Assembly: GCF_003710985.1 (NCBI RefSeq)
Contig: NZ_RHHT01000031.1
Location: forward strand, 1-64,000
DNA from: Brevibacillus panacihumi
GTDB taxonomy: Bacteria; Bacillota; Bacilli; Brevibacillales; Brevibacillaceae
Direction of reading: 5' to 3'
Length of the DNA stretch: 64,000 bases
The notes beneath the pieces were generated by a model. The model was given only the letters and a program-made list of their open reading frames with translations. It was not told the origin of the DNA and made no database searches. The position numbers were made by a program, and so were the translations under genes. Each line of letters starts with the position of its first letter. The stretch's first letter is position 1. Of this stretch, positions 27,685 to 35,641 are shown piece after piece.

Positions 27685-27698
27685 CAAACGTATGTTCC
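27685..27698. promoter_or_regulatory. SOS box 1 (LexA site)
   Basis: CAAACGTATGTTCC, a match to CGAACN4GTTCG with a weaker left half, just upstream of the yneA ribosome site. Confidence 0.65.
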
Positions 27699-27711
27699 TT
27701 TTCCTGTTCTC

Positions 27712-27741
27712 ATCATAAATGCGAACATACGTTCATGTCAA
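27712..27741 (-). promoter_or_regulatory. yneA promoter
   Basis: On the minus strand a consensus TTGACA (27741-27736), an 18-base spacer and TATGAT (27717-27712). SOS box 2 fills the spacer. Confidence 0.8.
27722..27735. promoter_or_regulatory. SOS box 2 (LexA site)
   Basis: CGAACATACGTTCA, a near-perfect SOS box between the -35 and -10 of yneA. Confidence 0.85.
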
Positions 27742-27769
27742 GCGAAAACACGACAAAAATCAAAAAAAA

Positions 27770-27783
27770 CGAACTTATGTTTG
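27770..27783. promoter_or_regulatory. SOS box 3 (LexA site)
   Basis: CGAACTTATGTTTG, overlapping the -35 of lexA, so LexA would repress its own gene. Confidence 0.8.
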
Positions 27784-27809
27784 TCGAACGCAAGATCCCA
27801 TGGTATAAT
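27781..27809 (+). promoter_or_regulatory. lexA promoter
   Basis: TTGTCG (27781-27786), a 17-base spacer and consensus TATAAT (27804-27809), 36 bases before the lexA start. Confidence 0.85.
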
Positions 27810-27844
27810 ATTGAAAACATGATCGAGAAAACAGAGGTGTTTTC

Positions 27845-28468
27845 ATGTCTAAATTATCCAATCGGCAGCAAGCCATTATCGACTTCATTCGCAAGGAAGT
27901 TCGGGACAAGGGGTATCCTCCCTCCGTCCGCGAGATCGGCGAAGCCGTCGGACTCGCTTCAAGCTCCACTGTTCACGGTCATCTGGCACGCCTGGAAAAG
28001 AAGGGCCTGATTCGCCGCGACCCTACCAAACCTCGGGCCATCGAATTATTGTCCGAAGAGGATCGCTTTCAGGACAATTTCGAAGACTATGTGGTTCGCG
28101 TGCCTGTCGTCGGGAAGGTAACAGCCGGCCAACCGATCACCGCAGTCGAAGACGTCGAAGAGTACTTCCCGCTGCCGGAGAACATCGTTACTTCGGACAA
28201 GGTGTACATGCTTCGCGTATCCGGCAATAGTATGATCGAAGCCGGGATTCTCGATGGCGACTATGTGATCGTTCGCCAACAGAATGTAGCGAACAACGGC
28301 GATATTGTCGTCGCCATGACCGAAGAAGACGAAGCTACAGTCAAGCGTTTCTTCAAAGAAAAGAACCACTTCCGACTCCAACCGGAAAATGCTACGATGG
28401 AACCGATCATTTTGGACAACGTGACCATTTTGGGAAAAGTGATTGGCGTTTACCGTCTGATTCACTAA
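27845..28468 (+). CDS. lexA: SOS repressor LexA
   Basis: A 207-residue repressor of DNA-damage genes, self-cleaved when RecA filaments form. Winged helix-turn-helix in residues 1-65 ([13 protein letters not shown] and [11 protein letters not shown]). The cleavage site is A94-G95 in VTAGQP; catalytic dyad S129 (SGNSMIEAG) and K167 (ATVKRFF). AGAGGTG precedes ATG 27845. Regulated by its own SOS box and ends at a perfect terminator. Confidence 0.97.
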   Translation: MSKLSNRQQAIIDFIRKEVRDKGYPPSVREIGEAVGLASSSTVHGHLARLEKKGLIRRDPTKPRAIELLSEEDRFQDNFEDYVVRVPVVGKVTAGQPITAVEDVEEYFPLPENIVTSDKVYMLRVSGNSMIEAGILDGDYVIVRQQNVANNGDIVVAMTEEDEATVKRFFKEKNHFRLQPENATMEPIILDNVTILGKVIGVYRLIH

Positions 28469-28484
28469 AGGATCATGCCAATCA

Positions 28485-28514
28485 CAAAAAAGACAGCCGC
28501 GGCTGTCTTTTTTG
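28485..28514 (+). terminator. Terminator of lexA
   Basis: AAAGACAGCC pairs with GGCTGTCTTT, flanked by A and T tracts; probably also works for the convergent DUF456 gene. Confidence 0.85.
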
Positions 28515-28538
28515 TACTGCTACACATTCCCCTTTATG

Positions 28539-29021
28539 CTAGATCGCCAGGAAAAACCAAATGATCATGGCAATCTGGATCACGACCTTGACAACTGCGC
28601 TGCTTAGAAAGCCGATCAACGAGCCCAGCCCCGCCTTTAAAGCACGCTCAAACGGTTGATTTTGCAACAGCTCGACGACCACAACCAAGATGAACGGCAT
28701 GATCAAAATGCCAAACGGCGGAAAGACGAACAGCCCCACGATAATGCCCACAACCGCCGCAAACGAGGACCACTTCGACCCGCCATACCTTTTGACAAAG
28801 TACATATTCGTCAGTAAATCTGCGCCGTACATCAAGATGCTTAATGCCACCATCCCCCACCAGAACGAAGCGGGAAGCCCTTCCCCTGGACTGGCGAGAA
28901 CAAAATGGTAGAGCAAAAAGCCTCCCCATAACAACAGGGTATCAGGCAGCACAGGCATAAAGATGCCGACAATACTCAGGATAAATAGCGCTACGATGAC
29001 AATCCACAGCAGTATCTCCAT
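28539..29021 (-). CDS. DUF456 family membrane protein (YqgC-like)
   Basis: A 160-residue protein with four to five hydrophobic helices and the family's Gly-rich loops (FMPVLPDTLLLWGGFL, KAGLGSLIGFLSS). Function unknown in the family. ATG 29021 lies eight bases after AAAGGAG; a GTG at 29030 is the alternative. A perfect 20-bp palindrome lies 57 bases upstream. Confidence 0.82.
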   Translation of the reverse strand: MEILLWIVIVALFILSIVGIFMPVLPDTLLLWGGFLLYHFVLASPGEGLPASFWWGMVALSILMYGADLLTNMYFVKRYGGSKWSSFAAVVGIIVGLFVFPPFGILIMPFILVVVVELLQNQPFERALKAGLGSLIGFLSSAVVKVVIQIAMIIWFFLAI

Positions 29022-29078
29022 GTTTTGCACTCCTTTCTACAATGGGTATACGAAACAAGCCGTTCTTTTGTTGCATGC

Positions 29079-29098
29079 AAATCTCATCGATGAGATTT
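29079..29098. promoter_or_regulatory. Perfect 20-bp palindrome in a divergent intergenic region
   Basis: AAATCTCATCGATGAGATTT, between the DUF456 gene (minus) and the LysE-type gene (plus). It has no T tract on either side, so it is more likely an operator than a terminator. Confidence 0.5.
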
Positions 29099-29223
29099 CA
29101 ACTCATCGCCAATGCCGCGTAAATGGTCTTCGATAATTAGCTCAAGTGGATCTTAATTCAAGATGCCATTCATGATAGAATAGCGAAGATACACGACCAA
29201 AGAACAGATGTGGAGGGAAACAA

Positions 29224-29859
29224 ATGTTTGATCTCGCTACCTTGGGGACGTTTATCGCATTTGTGATCGGGCTCTTCCTGATCCCCGGCCCCGCCGTCCT
29301 CCTGACCATCACCCGCACCATTCAGGCGGGACGAAAAGGCGGAATTCTCGCAGGGCTTGGAATTGCCACCGGAGACTTCATTCATACTTTATTTGCCGCT
29401 TTGGGCCTTTCCGCCATTTTGATGCATTCTTCACTCGCTTTCAACATCGTCAAGTACGCGGGGGTTGTCTATCTCCTCTACCTCGGTGTTCGCGCTTTAC
29501 TGGAAAAGCCGCAGGAATCGGAAGAAAAACAAGTACAGGAGGCACCGAAGGAATCCGCGTGGCGTTCCTACTGGCAGGCAATCATGGCGGAAGTGCTCAA
29601 TCCCAAGACTGCGCTCTTTTTTCTCGCCTTTCTCCCGCAGTTTGTCCATCCTGAGAACGGAGCTTCGTTTACCCAATTCATGGTCCTTGGTCTGATCTTT
29701 GTCGTACTCGGGGCTCTTTATACTACCGCTATCGTACTGAGCATACGTCCACTCAGCATTCTGGTCAAAAAGATCGCGTGGATCGATCCTTGGAAAAACA
29801 AAATCGTGGGTCTGATTTATTTCAGTTTAGGATTGAAGGTTGCCTTGGATTCGAAGTGA
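29224..29859 (+). CDS. LysE/RhtB family amino-acid exporter
   Basis: A 211-residue inner-membrane exporter with about six helices. The family signature is FLIPGPAVLLTITRTIQAGRK? in shortened form FLIPGPAVLLTI near residue 18, followed by GIATGDFIH. The middle loop is charged (KPQESEEKQVQEAPKES). Substrates of the family include lysine, homoserine, threonine and other metabolites; none is indicated. GTGGAGGG precedes ATG 29224 and a strong terminator follows. Confidence 0.88.
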   Translation: MFDLATLGTFIAFVIGLFLIPGPAVLLTITRTIQAGRKGGILAGLGIATGDFIHTLFAALGLSAILMHSSLAFNIVKYAGVVYLLYLGVRALLEKPQESEEKQVQEAPKESAWRSYWQAIMAEVLNPKTALFFLAFLPQFVHPENGASFTQFMVLGLIFVVLGALYTTAIVLSIRPLSILVKKIAWIDPWKNKIVGLIYFSLGLKVALDSK

Positions 29860-29879
29860 ATATGCAGCAAAAATAGGAA

Positions 29880-29916
29880 AAACCAGCTAACCCATAAGGG
29901 CTTAGCTGGTTTTTTC
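29880..29916 (+). terminator. Terminator of the LysE-type gene
   Basis: AACCAGCTAACCC pairs with GGGcTTAGCTGGTT, one bulge, then six T. Confidence 0.9.
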
Positions 29917-30007
29917 CTGTTCTCGAAGGGTCAACGTACGAATAAGACCTTCCCCAGTTGGCAGTAATCGCTCCCCCTGAATGGAAAGGAACCTTCAAGG
30001 GCATCCA

Positions 30008-30861
30008 CTACGCATTCAAATCATACAAGCCCGGGCTGTGCTCATTTGGCAACTCGGGCAACATAGGAAGAGGGAATCCTTCAGGCGGTGGAACGACCTC
30101 CAAGGCGCCTCCATTTCGGCTTGGTGATTGCCCGTTAAAGATTTCACCAATTCTCGTTTGATCCAATCGGAAATTGAACTGGGCATTGTGAAAACCCATA
30201 TCTACATATTTGCGGCACTCTGGATACTTATTGATATCGTAATTGGGAACAGGGAACAGTTTGCCCCAATCTACCCCTAACGTCTCCAGTGCTTTCGCGA
30301 AAGCATTCTGATGAGCGTTGTCGCGAACGATTAAAAATGCCAATGTTTCTCTAAACGTTTTATTATTGCTCATTTCATAGATGCGGGACTTTTGAAGAAC
30401 TCCGGTTGATTCAAGCACCAGATTGTCTAAGAGGTCGCTAATCAGGTTCCCATGACTGTAAACGTAATTCCCCATCCACGGATTACCTGCTGCATCAACC
30501 GGTAATGAGGCCTGAGCACCCATTATAAAATGATGAGGATTTGCATGCTTCACAGCCTCATCCAATGGCGCATGATCAATCCCTGCGTTACCTGGCATCT
30601 CCTCTCCGCTCCCGGTAAGCAATTGATTGATTGTGTGTTGAACTAATTCGACATGACTGATTTCTTCCAAAAATATTCCACGGATCAAGTCTCGATATTG
30701 CGTTGCTTTTCCTCTAAAGTTGTTACTTTGAAAAAAAACTGCATCATTGTTCGCATTTCACCAAAGCGTCCACCAAGCGTTTCTTGAATAACCTTAGCAG
30801 CTGCCGGATCAGGTTTATCTGGGACTATGATGTTGATTAAGTCTTCTTTATAGAAATACAT
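30008..30861 (-). pseudogene. Manganese catalase gene interrupted by a frameshift
   Basis: The first 58 codons run from ATG 30861 (GGAGGTAACGAT upstream) to a TGA at 30685-30687; the rest is open in another frame to 30008. The break is at a run of eight T on the coding strand (30731-30738): one base more would restore QFFFQSNNFRGKATQYRDL and join to IRGIFLEEISHVELVQH. Together they make a full dimanganese catalase with ligand-type residues in GGRFGEM (Glu), EEISHVE (Glu, His) and RDNAHQNAF (His). It may be a true mutation, a phase-variable tract or a sequencing error. The C-terminal part is otherwise intact, so the damage looks recent. Confidence 0.85.
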
Positions 30862-30936
30862 ATCGTTACCTCCTTATTTTTGATTTTTGGGTTACGCCTT
30901 AGTGTGGAACAGATTATTGTTCTTAATCCTTACGAA

Positions 30937-30968
30937 GATAAAAAGGCACTCAGATCATCACGAGTGCC
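30937..30968 (-). terminator. Minus-strand terminator ahead of the catalase
   Basis: GGCACTC (30945-30951) pairs with GAGTGCC (30962-30968), T tract on the minus side. It lies 76 bases upstream of the catalase start, so it either ends read-through transcripts or acts as an attenuator. Confidence 0.6.
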
Positions 30969-31154
30969 GTGGCAATACACGCAAGGAAAGCAACAATGAA
31001 AAGCTTCAATCAAGCTTGGACCCATTTTGTGTTAAAATTATCCTTATTTTTTGGTTGACCAATCGTTTGTAAGAACTGCTTCTGTTTCAACGCGAAATGT
31101 CATCGGAATGCGTAACGCCTATGTTGCCAAAAAGTCGATATGATAGCACCAATA

Positions 31155-31190
31155 TAAACGACCCCTCGCACCTGGCGGCACGAGGGGGTT
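31155..31190 (-). terminator. Terminator of the SRPBCC gene
   Basis: On the minus strand CCCCTCGTGCC pairs with GGTGCGAGGGG, then a T-rich tail. Confidence 0.75.
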
Positions 31191-31206
31191 AGCTATACGA
31201 TGCGAA

Positions 31207-31704
31207 TCATTCCGTGGAAGTCCTTTCCTTTTGAGTCATACTTGCAAGATGCTCCTCAAGACGATCCATGGTCTGTTCAGCACCTGGCACGGCATATGTT
31301 TTTACCTTATCGAATACGGCGTCAGTTTCTTCAAAAACGGTTCTATAAGTAAGTTTGGTCATGCCATTCAGATCTTCAAACACTGTTGTTGCCAGAAAGT
31401 GGGGAAACACATCATGTTTGATGACGATTCGCTCAGGTTTAACGACCTCGACAAAGATATTGGTGTTCGGAAAATCAACGCCATCCGGACTGTGCATGAT
31501 AAACTGCCATGTACCGCCCGGTTTCATTTCAAACTTCTGAATCGTCGTCGTAAAGCCTTGAGGTCCCCACCACTTCGACAGGTGCTCCTCCTTTGTCCAA
31601 GCATCAAATACAAGATCGCGTGGAGCCTCAAATACGCGGGTGATCACAATCTCCCGTTCCCCTACTTGTGCTGCGTTATTGTTTGTTGCGTTGTTTTGGT
31701 TCAT
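31207..31704 (-). CDS. SRPBCC/AHSA1 family protein
   Basis: A 165-residue START-like hydrophobic-cavity protein. Typical AHSA1 marks: ITRVFEAPRDLVFDAWTKEE, KWWGPQGFTT, GGTWQFIMHSPDG and the long C-terminal helix TMDRLEEHLAS. The N-terminus is an Asn-rich tail. Such proteins bind lipids or other small hydrophobic molecules; no partner gene shows which. ATG 31704 follows TTGGAGGG. Often paired with ArsR regulators elsewhere, but not here. Confidence 0.88.
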   Translation of the reverse strand: MNQNNATNNNAAQVGEREIVITRVFEAPRDLVFDAWTKEEHLSKWWGPQGFTTTIQKFEMKPGGTWQFIMHSPDGVDFPNTNIFVEVVKPERIVIKHDVFPHFLATTVFEDLNGMTKLTYRTVFEETDAVFDKVKTYAVPGAEQTMDRLEEHLASMTQKERTSTE

Positions 31705-32044
31705 ATTCTTCCCTCCAAAATGGCTTTGACTTGTTGGAATCTATACCTCTATGCAGCTATCAACTCCTTACCAATCATAGCAAATGAATCATGCATCGAG
31801 TTCTTTCCGATTGCGCTCTTGAATTACCCAATTCTTTCATAATCGATACAAAATAATGCAAGCCCGCCTGACTATTCCGACGGGCCTGTTTATACAGATC
31901 TCTACCTATCGAGTTCGCCTGCAGACGGGCCGTAATAGCCCGAGACCTCATCGATGCGTATAGTTCCCAACCGGGACGCTCGTCCGGCAAACTTGCCAAC
32001 AGCAGGCGCATCCCTTTATGAATGATGAGAGAGGAGTAAGTAAT
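31705..32044. other. Stretch with one doubtful reading frame
   Basis: A minus-strand frame at 31775-32011 (78 residues, Arg-rich) has only AAAGGG touching its ATG and no family resemblance that I can defend. Short GC-rich hairpins (CGGGC/GCCCG) occur near 31930-31950. It may be the remnant of a lost gene. Confidence 0.4.
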
Positions 32045-32221
32045 TTGAATGATATGTTATCAATAATTATCGGAATCGCTTTTTTTATGGTTTTTAAATA
32101 TAGTTTCACTAAGCAAAATAAACCACTTAAAATAACACATTTAGCAATTGAATATGTTATTACCGTTGGGTTTGTACTAGTAATAAAGGTAATTATTTAT
32201 GGTTTCTCTTCTCTATTTTAA
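32045..32221 (+). CDS. Small two-helix membrane protein, 58 residues
   Basis: Two hydrophobic helices (LSIIIGIAFFMVF and YVITVGFVLVIKVIIYGF) joined by a basic loop KQNKPLK. TTG 32045 is nine bases after GAGAGGAG; ATG 32018 lies upstream of that site. The gene is much more AT-rich than its neighbours, which suggests acquisition from another source. No function recognised. Confidence 0.55.
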   Translation: MNDMLSIIIGIAFFMVFKYSFTKQNKPLKITHLAIEYVITVGFVLVIKVIIYGFSSLF

Positions 32222-32317
32222 TGATTGTTTACCTGTTTCCGGACCCATTACAATCTTATATTTACTGTCTACTCTCCGAAATGGCTCATTTCTATGGTAT
32301 AACACTTGATAACCAAA

Positions 32318-32360
32318 GAGGTGTTTTGTAGGTGGACAACCAGAGGTTAGAAAACACCTC
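32318..32360. repeat. Inverted repeat between the small membrane gene and glnA
   Basis: A 10-bp perfect outer stem (32318-32327 with 32351-32360, GAGGTGTTTT) encloses a second AACC/GGTT stem (32338-32341 with 32345-32348). No T tract follows, so it is not an ordinary terminator. The 196-base gap holds no other gene. Confidence 0.5.
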
Positions 32361-32383
32361 CTTCACCCACCAACAAAAAATAA

Positions 32384-32411
32384 CCCTCACACCTACTGGC
32401 GCGAGGGTTAT
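32384..32411 (-). terminator. Terminator of the glnRA operon
   Basis: On the minus strand ATAACCCTC pairs with GAGGGTTAT and is followed by a T run. Confidence 0.85.
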
Positions 32412-32417
32412 CTCCCA

Positions 32418-33752
32418 TTAATACAGAGTCATGTACTGCGTGCGCTCCCACTCATGGACGCGCGTGCGGAACATATCCCATTCGATTTCTTTCGCTTCCA
32501 CGAAGTGAATCAGCGCATGTTCGCCAAGAGCATCGCAGATGACCGGGTCAGCCTTGAGGCATTCGATCGCCTCTTTCAGGGTTGCCGGCAGGTTGGAAAT
32601 GCCGTTTTCTTCGCGCTCTTCTTCGTTCATCACGTAGATGTTGCGGTCAACAGCAGGAGGCGCCGCCAATTTGTTCTTGATGCCGTCCAACCCTGCTTTG
32701 AGCATCACGGCCAGAGCCAGATAAGGGTTCGTAGCTGGGTCTGGACTGCGCACCTCGATACGTGTGCTGACTCCGCGAGAGGACGGAATGCGAATCAGCG
32801 GAGAACGGTTTTTAGCAGACCAGGCAACATAGCAAGGTGCTTCGTAACCTGGAACAAGACGCTTGTAAGAGTTCACCAGCGGGTTTGTGATCGCGGTAAA
32901 ACCGCGTGCGTGCTTAAGGATACCCGCCAGATAGTGCTTGGCCGTGTCGCTCAAGCCCAGCTCGTCCTTCTCATCGTAGAATACATTTTCCTTGCCGCGG
33001 AAGAGAGACTGGTTGGCGTGCATACCGGAACCTGCTACACCGTAGAGCGGTTTTGGCATGAATGTCGCGTGCAGACCGTGTTTTTGAGCGATGGTTTTGA
33101 CAACCAGCTTGAAGGTCAGGATCTGGTCTGCAGCCTTCAGGGCATTCGCGTATTTGAAATCGATCTCGTGTTGACCTGGAGCTACTTCGTGATGGGACGC
33201 TTCTACTTCAAATCCCATTTTCTCCAGAGTCAACACGATATCGCGACGGCAGTTTTCACCGGTGTCGAGTGGTGCAAAGTCGAAGTATCCTCCCTGGTCA
33301 TTCAGATCCAGCGTCGGTTCGCCTTTTTCATCCAGTTTGAACAAGAAGAATTCAGGTTCTGGACCGACATTGAACGCGGTGAAGCCCATTTCTTCCGCTT
33401 CTTTCAAGGCGCGCTTCAGAATGTAGCGCGGGTCTCCTGCAAAAGGAGTGCCATCTGGGTTGTAGACGTCACAGATGAGACGAGCTACCTTGCCATGCTC
33501 ATTCCCCCAAGGGAACACCACCCAAGTGTCCAGATCCGGTACCAGGTACATGTCGGATTCTTCGATGCGGACGAAGCCTTCGATGGAAGAACCGTCGAAC
33601 ATCATTTTGTTGTCGAGAGCTTTCGGCAGTTGAGACAGAGGGATTTCTACGTTCTTGATCATCCCCATCAGGTCAGTAAATTGAAGACGGATGTATCGGA
33701 CATCCTCTTCTTTGGCAAAACGCATGATGTCTTCTTTTGAATACTTGCTCAC
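32418..33752 (-). CDS. glnA: Glutamine synthetase, type I
   Basis: A 444-residue ATP-dependent enzyme joining ammonia to glutamate. Marks: [14 protein letters not shown] near the start, [28 protein letters not shown], and [21 protein letters not shown]. The length and lack of an adenylylation tyrosine region place it with the Bacillus GS-I-alpha form, which is feedback-controlled and which holds GlnR and TnrA in check. GTG 33752 follows AGGAGGAGA. Second gene of the glnRA operon. Confidence 0.97.
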   Translation of the reverse strand: MSKYSKEDIMRFAKEEDVRYIRLQFTDLMGMIKNVEIPLSQLPKALDNKMMFDGSSIEGFVRIEESDMYLVPDLDTWVVFPWGNEHGKVARLICDVYNPDGTPFAGDPRYILKRALKEAEEMGFTAFNVGPEPEFFLFKLDEKGEPTLDLNDQGGYFDFAPLDTGENCRRDIVLTLEKMGFEVEASHHEVAPGQHEIDFKYANALKAADQILTFKLVVKTIAQKHGLHATFMPKPLYGVAGSGMHANQSLFRGKENVFYDEKDELGLSDTAKHYLAGILKHARGFTAITNPLVNSYKRLVPGYEAPCYVAWSAKNRSPLIRIPSSRGVSTRIEVRSPDPATNPYLALAVMLKAGLDGIKNKLAAPPAVDRNIYVMNEEEREENGISNLPATLKEAIECLKADPVICDALGEHALIHFVEAKEIEWDMFRTRVHEWERTQYMTLY

Positions 33753-33785
33753 ATTTCTCTCCTCCTGTCTCTAGTACAACTTATA

Positions 33786-34196
33786 TCAGTGGAAAAAGCG
33801 TGAAAGCTCTCCACGTATCAATGCGTCCTCGCCGGGGCGGGCAGCATTGCGATACATGATTTGTTGTTTGAGCAACTGACGCAGCTCCTTGTCGGTCATC
33901 TCTTTGCGCTTGGACTCGGACTCTGCCGTGACCTTCGTCTGTTCCTGTACGGGTTCATGCATCTGCAGAACTTGTTTGATCCCTGCAATGTTGAGTCCCT
34001 TTTCAATCAGTGCCTTGATTTCCAACAGCCGATCCACATCGTTGAAAGAAAAGAGGCGCTGTTTCCCTTCGGTGCGGGCAGGTTTGATGAGGTCGTTTTG
34101 CTCGTAGTAGCGGATTTGCCTCGCTGTCAGATCCGTCAGCTTCATGACGATCCCAATGGGAAAGAGGGCCATATTCCGGCGAATGTCATCACTCAT
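33786..34196 (-). CDS. glnR: Nitrogen repressor GlnR (MerR family)
   Basis: A 136-residue repressor of glnRA and other nitrogen genes when glutamine is plentiful. MerR-type winged helix in residues 15-85: VMKLTDLTARQIRYYEQNDL, then LFSFNDVDRLLEIKALIEKG. The C-terminal tail (LKQQIMYRNAARPGED) is where feedback-inhibited GS acts in Bacillus. GAGGAGGG precedes ATG 34196. An exact GlnR site lies upstream, so it controls itself. Confidence 0.95.
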   Translation of the reverse strand: MSDDIRRNMALFPIGIVMKLTDLTARQIRYYEQNDLIKPARTEGKQRLFSFNDVDRLLEIKALIEKGLNIAGIKQVLQMHEPVQEQTKVTAESESKRKEMTDKELRQLLKQQIMYRNAARPGEDALIRGELSRFFH

Positions 34197-34231
34197 GACT
34201 TGTCCCTCCTCTATGGTATTTCTTCTCCCCT

Positions 34232-34260
34232 ATTCTATGCAATCAGATAAATCCTGTCAA
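34232..34260 (-). promoter_or_regulatory. glnRA promoter
   Basis: On the minus strand a consensus TTGACA (34260-34255), a 17-base spacer and TAGAAT (34237-34232). Confidence 0.85.
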
Positions 34261-34264
34261 CGTA

Positions 34265-34281
34265 TGTCAGAAAAGATTACA
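34265..34281. promoter_or_regulatory. GlnR/TnrA box
   Basis: TGTCAGAAAAGATTACA matches TGTNAN7TNACA exactly and abuts the -35 of glnRA, the position used for autoregulation in B. subtilis. Confidence 0.85.
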
Positions 34282-34307
34282 CAAAAAATTTCACAGGACA
34301 CACAAAA

Positions 34308-34350
34308 AGCAGCGGCAGCCCCTCGATGAGGCTATCGCTGCCTGTGTGTA
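34308..34350 (-). terminator. Terminator of the hflX-ynbB unit
   Basis: On the minus strand GCAGCG...CGCTGC encloses a TAGCC/GGCT part with one mismatch, then five T, directly after ynbB. Confidence 0.7.
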
Positions 34351-34356
34351 TCCTGA

Positions 34357-35634
34357 TTAGGCCCCCGGCAGTTCAAGCAGCCCTTTCTCCAGCATTCCAT
34401 CGATCGCGGTGAGTATTCCCACTTTTACATGGGAATAGGTCAAGCCGCCCTGTACGAATCCCAGGTAAGGGGGACGGATGGGTCCATCTGCGGAGAACTC
34501 GATGCTTGCACCTTGGATAAAGGTACCCGCTGCCATGATGACCGGATCTGCATAACCCGGCATTTCGCTGGGGTAAGGCGTCACATGCGCATCCACTGGA
34601 GCTGCTTTTTGTATGCCCTGGCAAAACGTAATCAGCCTTTCTGCAGTGCCAAAAGCAACCGATTGGATCAAGTCCGTACGCGGTTCATGCCATAGAGGAT
34701 TGGTCTGAAAACCCAAACGTTCCAGCAGTGCCGAAGAGAAGACTGCCCCTTTCAACGCTTCCCCGACGACATGGGGAGCAAGGAAAAAGCCCTGGTACAT
34801 CTCCAGTAGCGAATAGAGGGAAGCCCCTCCTTCCGCGCCGATTCCCGGAGCCGCCATGCGGAAAGACGCCAGCCGGACCAAGTCCTCTCTCCCGACGATG
34901 TAACCCCCAGTTTTTACCAGTCCACCGCCCGGGTTTTTGATCAGCGAACCCGCCATGATGTCCGCACCTACCTGGAGGGGTTCTTGCAGCTCTGTAAACT
35001 CGCCGTAGCAGTTGTCCACGAACACGATCAATGCAGGATTGATCTCCTTTACGTAGCGGATCATTTCCTCAATCTTGGCGATGGTAAAGGATGGGCGATC
35101 CGCGTATCCCCGAGATCGCTGAATTCCGATTACCTTGGTTTTCGGGGTAATCGCGCGACTGACAGCATCGAAATCAATCCCGCCATCCGCTTGAAGAGGC
35201 ACGTAGCTGTACCCAATTCCGTAATCCTTGAGGGAGCCTTGTCCCTCGCCGCGCACCCCGACGACCTCTTCTAATGTGTCATAGGGCTTTCCGGTGATGT
35301 ACAAAAGGTCGTCACCAGGACGCAGCACGCCAAAAAGCGAGATCGCGATCGCATGGGTCCCGGAAATAATATGCGGACGGACGAGGGCCGATTCGCCTCC
35401 GAATACGTCCGCATAGATGGACTCCAGAGTCGAACGGCCCGAATCATCGTATCCGTAGCCTGTAGACGGGGCGAAGTGAAATTCGTTCACCCCGTGTTTT
35501 TGAAAAGAACGCAGGACTTTCAATTGATTGGCGTCGACCACATCGGCAATCTCCTGATGACGGCCTGCAATCATTGCTTCTACTTCTGTTACGAGGGGGC
35601 GAAGCTGCTCCCCATGAGAAAAATATTGAAACAT
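34357..35634 (-). CDS. ynbB: Methionine gamma-lyase family protein YnbB
   Basis: A 425-residue PLP-fold protein (aluminium-resistance/YnbB family). The PLP lysine lies in GSLIKNPGGGLVKTGG; NEFHFAPSTGYGYDDSGR and RPHIISGTHAIAISLFG are family segments. Its physiological substrate is unknown; it is annotated as methionine gamma-lyase-like or aluminium resistance. It begins seven bases after hflX and lies next to glnR, exactly as in B. subtilis. Confidence 0.9.
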   Translation of the reverse strand: MFQYFSHGEQLRPLVTEVEAMIAGRHQEIADVVDANQLKVLRSFQKHGVNEFHFAPSTGYGYDDSGRSTLESIYADVFGGESALVRPHIISGTHAIAISLFGVLRPGDDLLYITGKPYDTLEEVVGVRGEGQGSLKDYGIGYSYVPLQADGGIDFDAVSRAITPKTKVIGIQRSRGYADRPSFTIAKIEEMIRYVKEINPALIVFVDNCYGEFTELQEPLQVGADIMAGSLIKNPGGGLVKTGGYIVGREDLVRLASFRMAAPGIGAEGGASLYSLLEMYQGFFLAPHVVGEALKGAVFSSALLERLGFQTNPLWHEPRTDLIQSVAFGTAERLITFCQGIQKAAPVDAHVTPYPSEMPGYADPVIMAAGTFIQGASIEFSADGPIRPPYLGFVQGGLTYSHVKVGILTAIDGMLEKGLLELPGA

Positions 35635-35641
35635 ACCTTTC

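Larger units (their letters stand above)
30862..31206. other. Gene-free stretch upstream of the catalase
   Basis: Contains the catalase ribosome site and two minus-strand terminators, described separately. Otherwise it is AT-rich, with no frame that has a start, ribosome site and plausible protein. Confidence 0.6.

Noticed and set aside
31775..32011. A 78-residue Arg-rich minus-strand frame
   Set aside because: Ribosome site touches the ATG, no family resemblance and a gene-poor setting; kept only as a comment.
32454..33740. A 428-codon plus-strand frame opposite glnA
   Set aside because: Shadow of glnA with no start signals.
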